NCBI GenBank assembly: GCA_902619165.1
Contig: CACNDI010000002.1
Location: forward strand, 1 to 64,000
Length of the DNA stretch: 64,000 bases
Reading direction: 5' to 3'
Source of the DNA: an uncultured Alphaproteobacteria bacterium
GTDB taxonomy: Bacteria > Pseudomonadota > Alphaproteobacteria > Rhodobacterales > Rhodobacteraceae
A program made the position numbers and the translations under genes. Under the pieces are notes generated by a model. The model was not told the DNA's origin and did no database searches. It saw nothing but the letters and a program-made list of their open reading frames with translations. This document shows positions 63,683 to 64,000 of this stretch, one piece after another. Position 1 is the stretch's first letter. The number at the start of each line of letters is the position of its first letter.

Positions 63683-63745
63683 TATTTTTTATTGATTATC
63701 GGAGCAGGGTTAGATACTGATTGCGTAGAAAAGCGAAGAAGAAAA

Positions 63746-64000
63746 ATGAACATAGAAACGTCACAGCTAATAAGAGGAGCAAAGAACGAATTCGTTTTTG
63801 TGATTGGGTTAGAAGTTCATGCCCAGGTAAAATCAAAATCCAAACTGTTCTCAGGCGCTTCAACAGAATTTGGAGCTGAACCAAACTCTAACGTAAGTTT
63901 TATAGATGCAGGGATGCCCGGGATGTTACCTGTTGTAAACTCATTTTGTATTGAGCAGGCGGTGAAAACTGGCTTAGGAATAAACGCAGAGATTAATCTC
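63746..64000 (+). CDS. gatB: Asp/Glu-tRNA(Asn/Gln) amidotransferase subunit B, 5' part
   Basis: The gene runs off the right edge; 85 codons are visible. [22 protein letters not shown] and [12 protein letters not shown] are the GatB N-terminal signature (GLEVHxQL..KLFC type). GatB activates misacylated Glu-tRNA(Gln) or Asp-tRNA(Asn) for amidation with GatA and GatC. The ATG at 63746 is preceded by GAAGAAGAAAA. Confidence 0.93.
   Translation, partial: MNIETSQLIRGAKNEFVFVIGLEVHAQVKSKSKLFSGASTEFGAEPNSNVSFIDAGMPGMLPVVNSFCIEQAVKTGLGINAEINL

Overview
This window is an AT-rich, densely packed chromosomal segment of an alphaproteobacterium, most likely a streamlined, low-GC marine member of or near the Rhodobacterales. 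The pointers, from remembered gene orders and families, are: rpiA-gor-hflK-hflC-DUF2065-degP; serC-serA-purA-DUF2842; glyQ and glyS separated by a DUF6446-like gene; a FolB with the long C-terminal extension known from Rhodobacterales; DUF177-rpmF-plsX-ihfA-merR-tRNA-Pro; dgt-argS-SPOR-scpA-scpB; soxBDAG; and a GTTC-N7-GTTC LexA box, the alphaproteobacterial type. No insertion sequence, prophage, CRISPR array or rRNA was seen. Nearly every base is coding: genes overlap by ATGA or TAATG, and convergent genes end within a few bases of each other.

Layout. 1-4124 (minus): DUF2182 membrane protein, DUF1326 protein, crotonyl-CoA carboxylase/reductase family enzyme, class-V aminotransferase and the 5' end of a photolyase, apparently one operon. 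4400-7127 (plus): ccmABCDG for haem export and cytochrome c maturation (ccmD is a 51-codon gene). 7130-10260 (minus): yciB, ftsY, xseA. 10342-12346: purD (plus), a 2Fe-2S ferredoxin (minus) and a small OB-fold gene (plus) that looks like the C-terminal domain of DnaE2 on its own, directly behind a LexA box. 12354-18799 (minus): degP-like protease, DUF2065, hflC, hflK, gor, rpiA, thiN. 18832-27153 (minus): DUF2842, purA, serA, serC, glmM, folP, gph, folB. 27186-34526 (minus): SleB-type hydrolase, a PPDK-like protein with an eroded ATP-grasp domain, glyS, DUF6446, glyQ, folE.

34726-36460 (plus): pyrC, pyrE. 36478-38012: olsB-like GNAT (minus), msrB (plus), bamE-like lipoprotein (minus). 38064-41950 (plus): DUF177, rpmF, plsX, ihfA, merR, tRNA-Pro(GGG), two-module dCTP deaminase. 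41952-46953 (minus): scpB, scpA, SPOR protein, argS, dgt. 47029-48149 (plus): erpA-like, xth. 48151-49798 (minus): FAD monooxygenase, dksA. 49913-52820 (plus): MoxR ATPase, a 50-residue membrane protein, CoxE-like VWA protein, M48 protease. 52804-57912 (minus): soxBDAG sarcosine oxidase. 58010-59237 (plus): short ccmI, ruvX. 59273-61022 (minus): dusA, class-I glutamine amidotransferase. 61124-64000 (plus): pepN and the 5' end of gatB.

Functionally the window is mostly housekeeping: serine and one-carbon metabolism (serA, serC, folP, folB, folE, sarcosine oxidase, which makes glycine and methylene-THF), purine and pyrimidine synthesis, cytochrome c biogenesis, envelope proteolysis and translation. 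The items most worth a second look are the SOS-box OB-fold gene, the DUF2182/DUF1326/CCR/aminotransferase/photolyase operon, the PPDK-like protein next to glyS, and two loci where an expected neighbour (fabH, nagZ) is missing.
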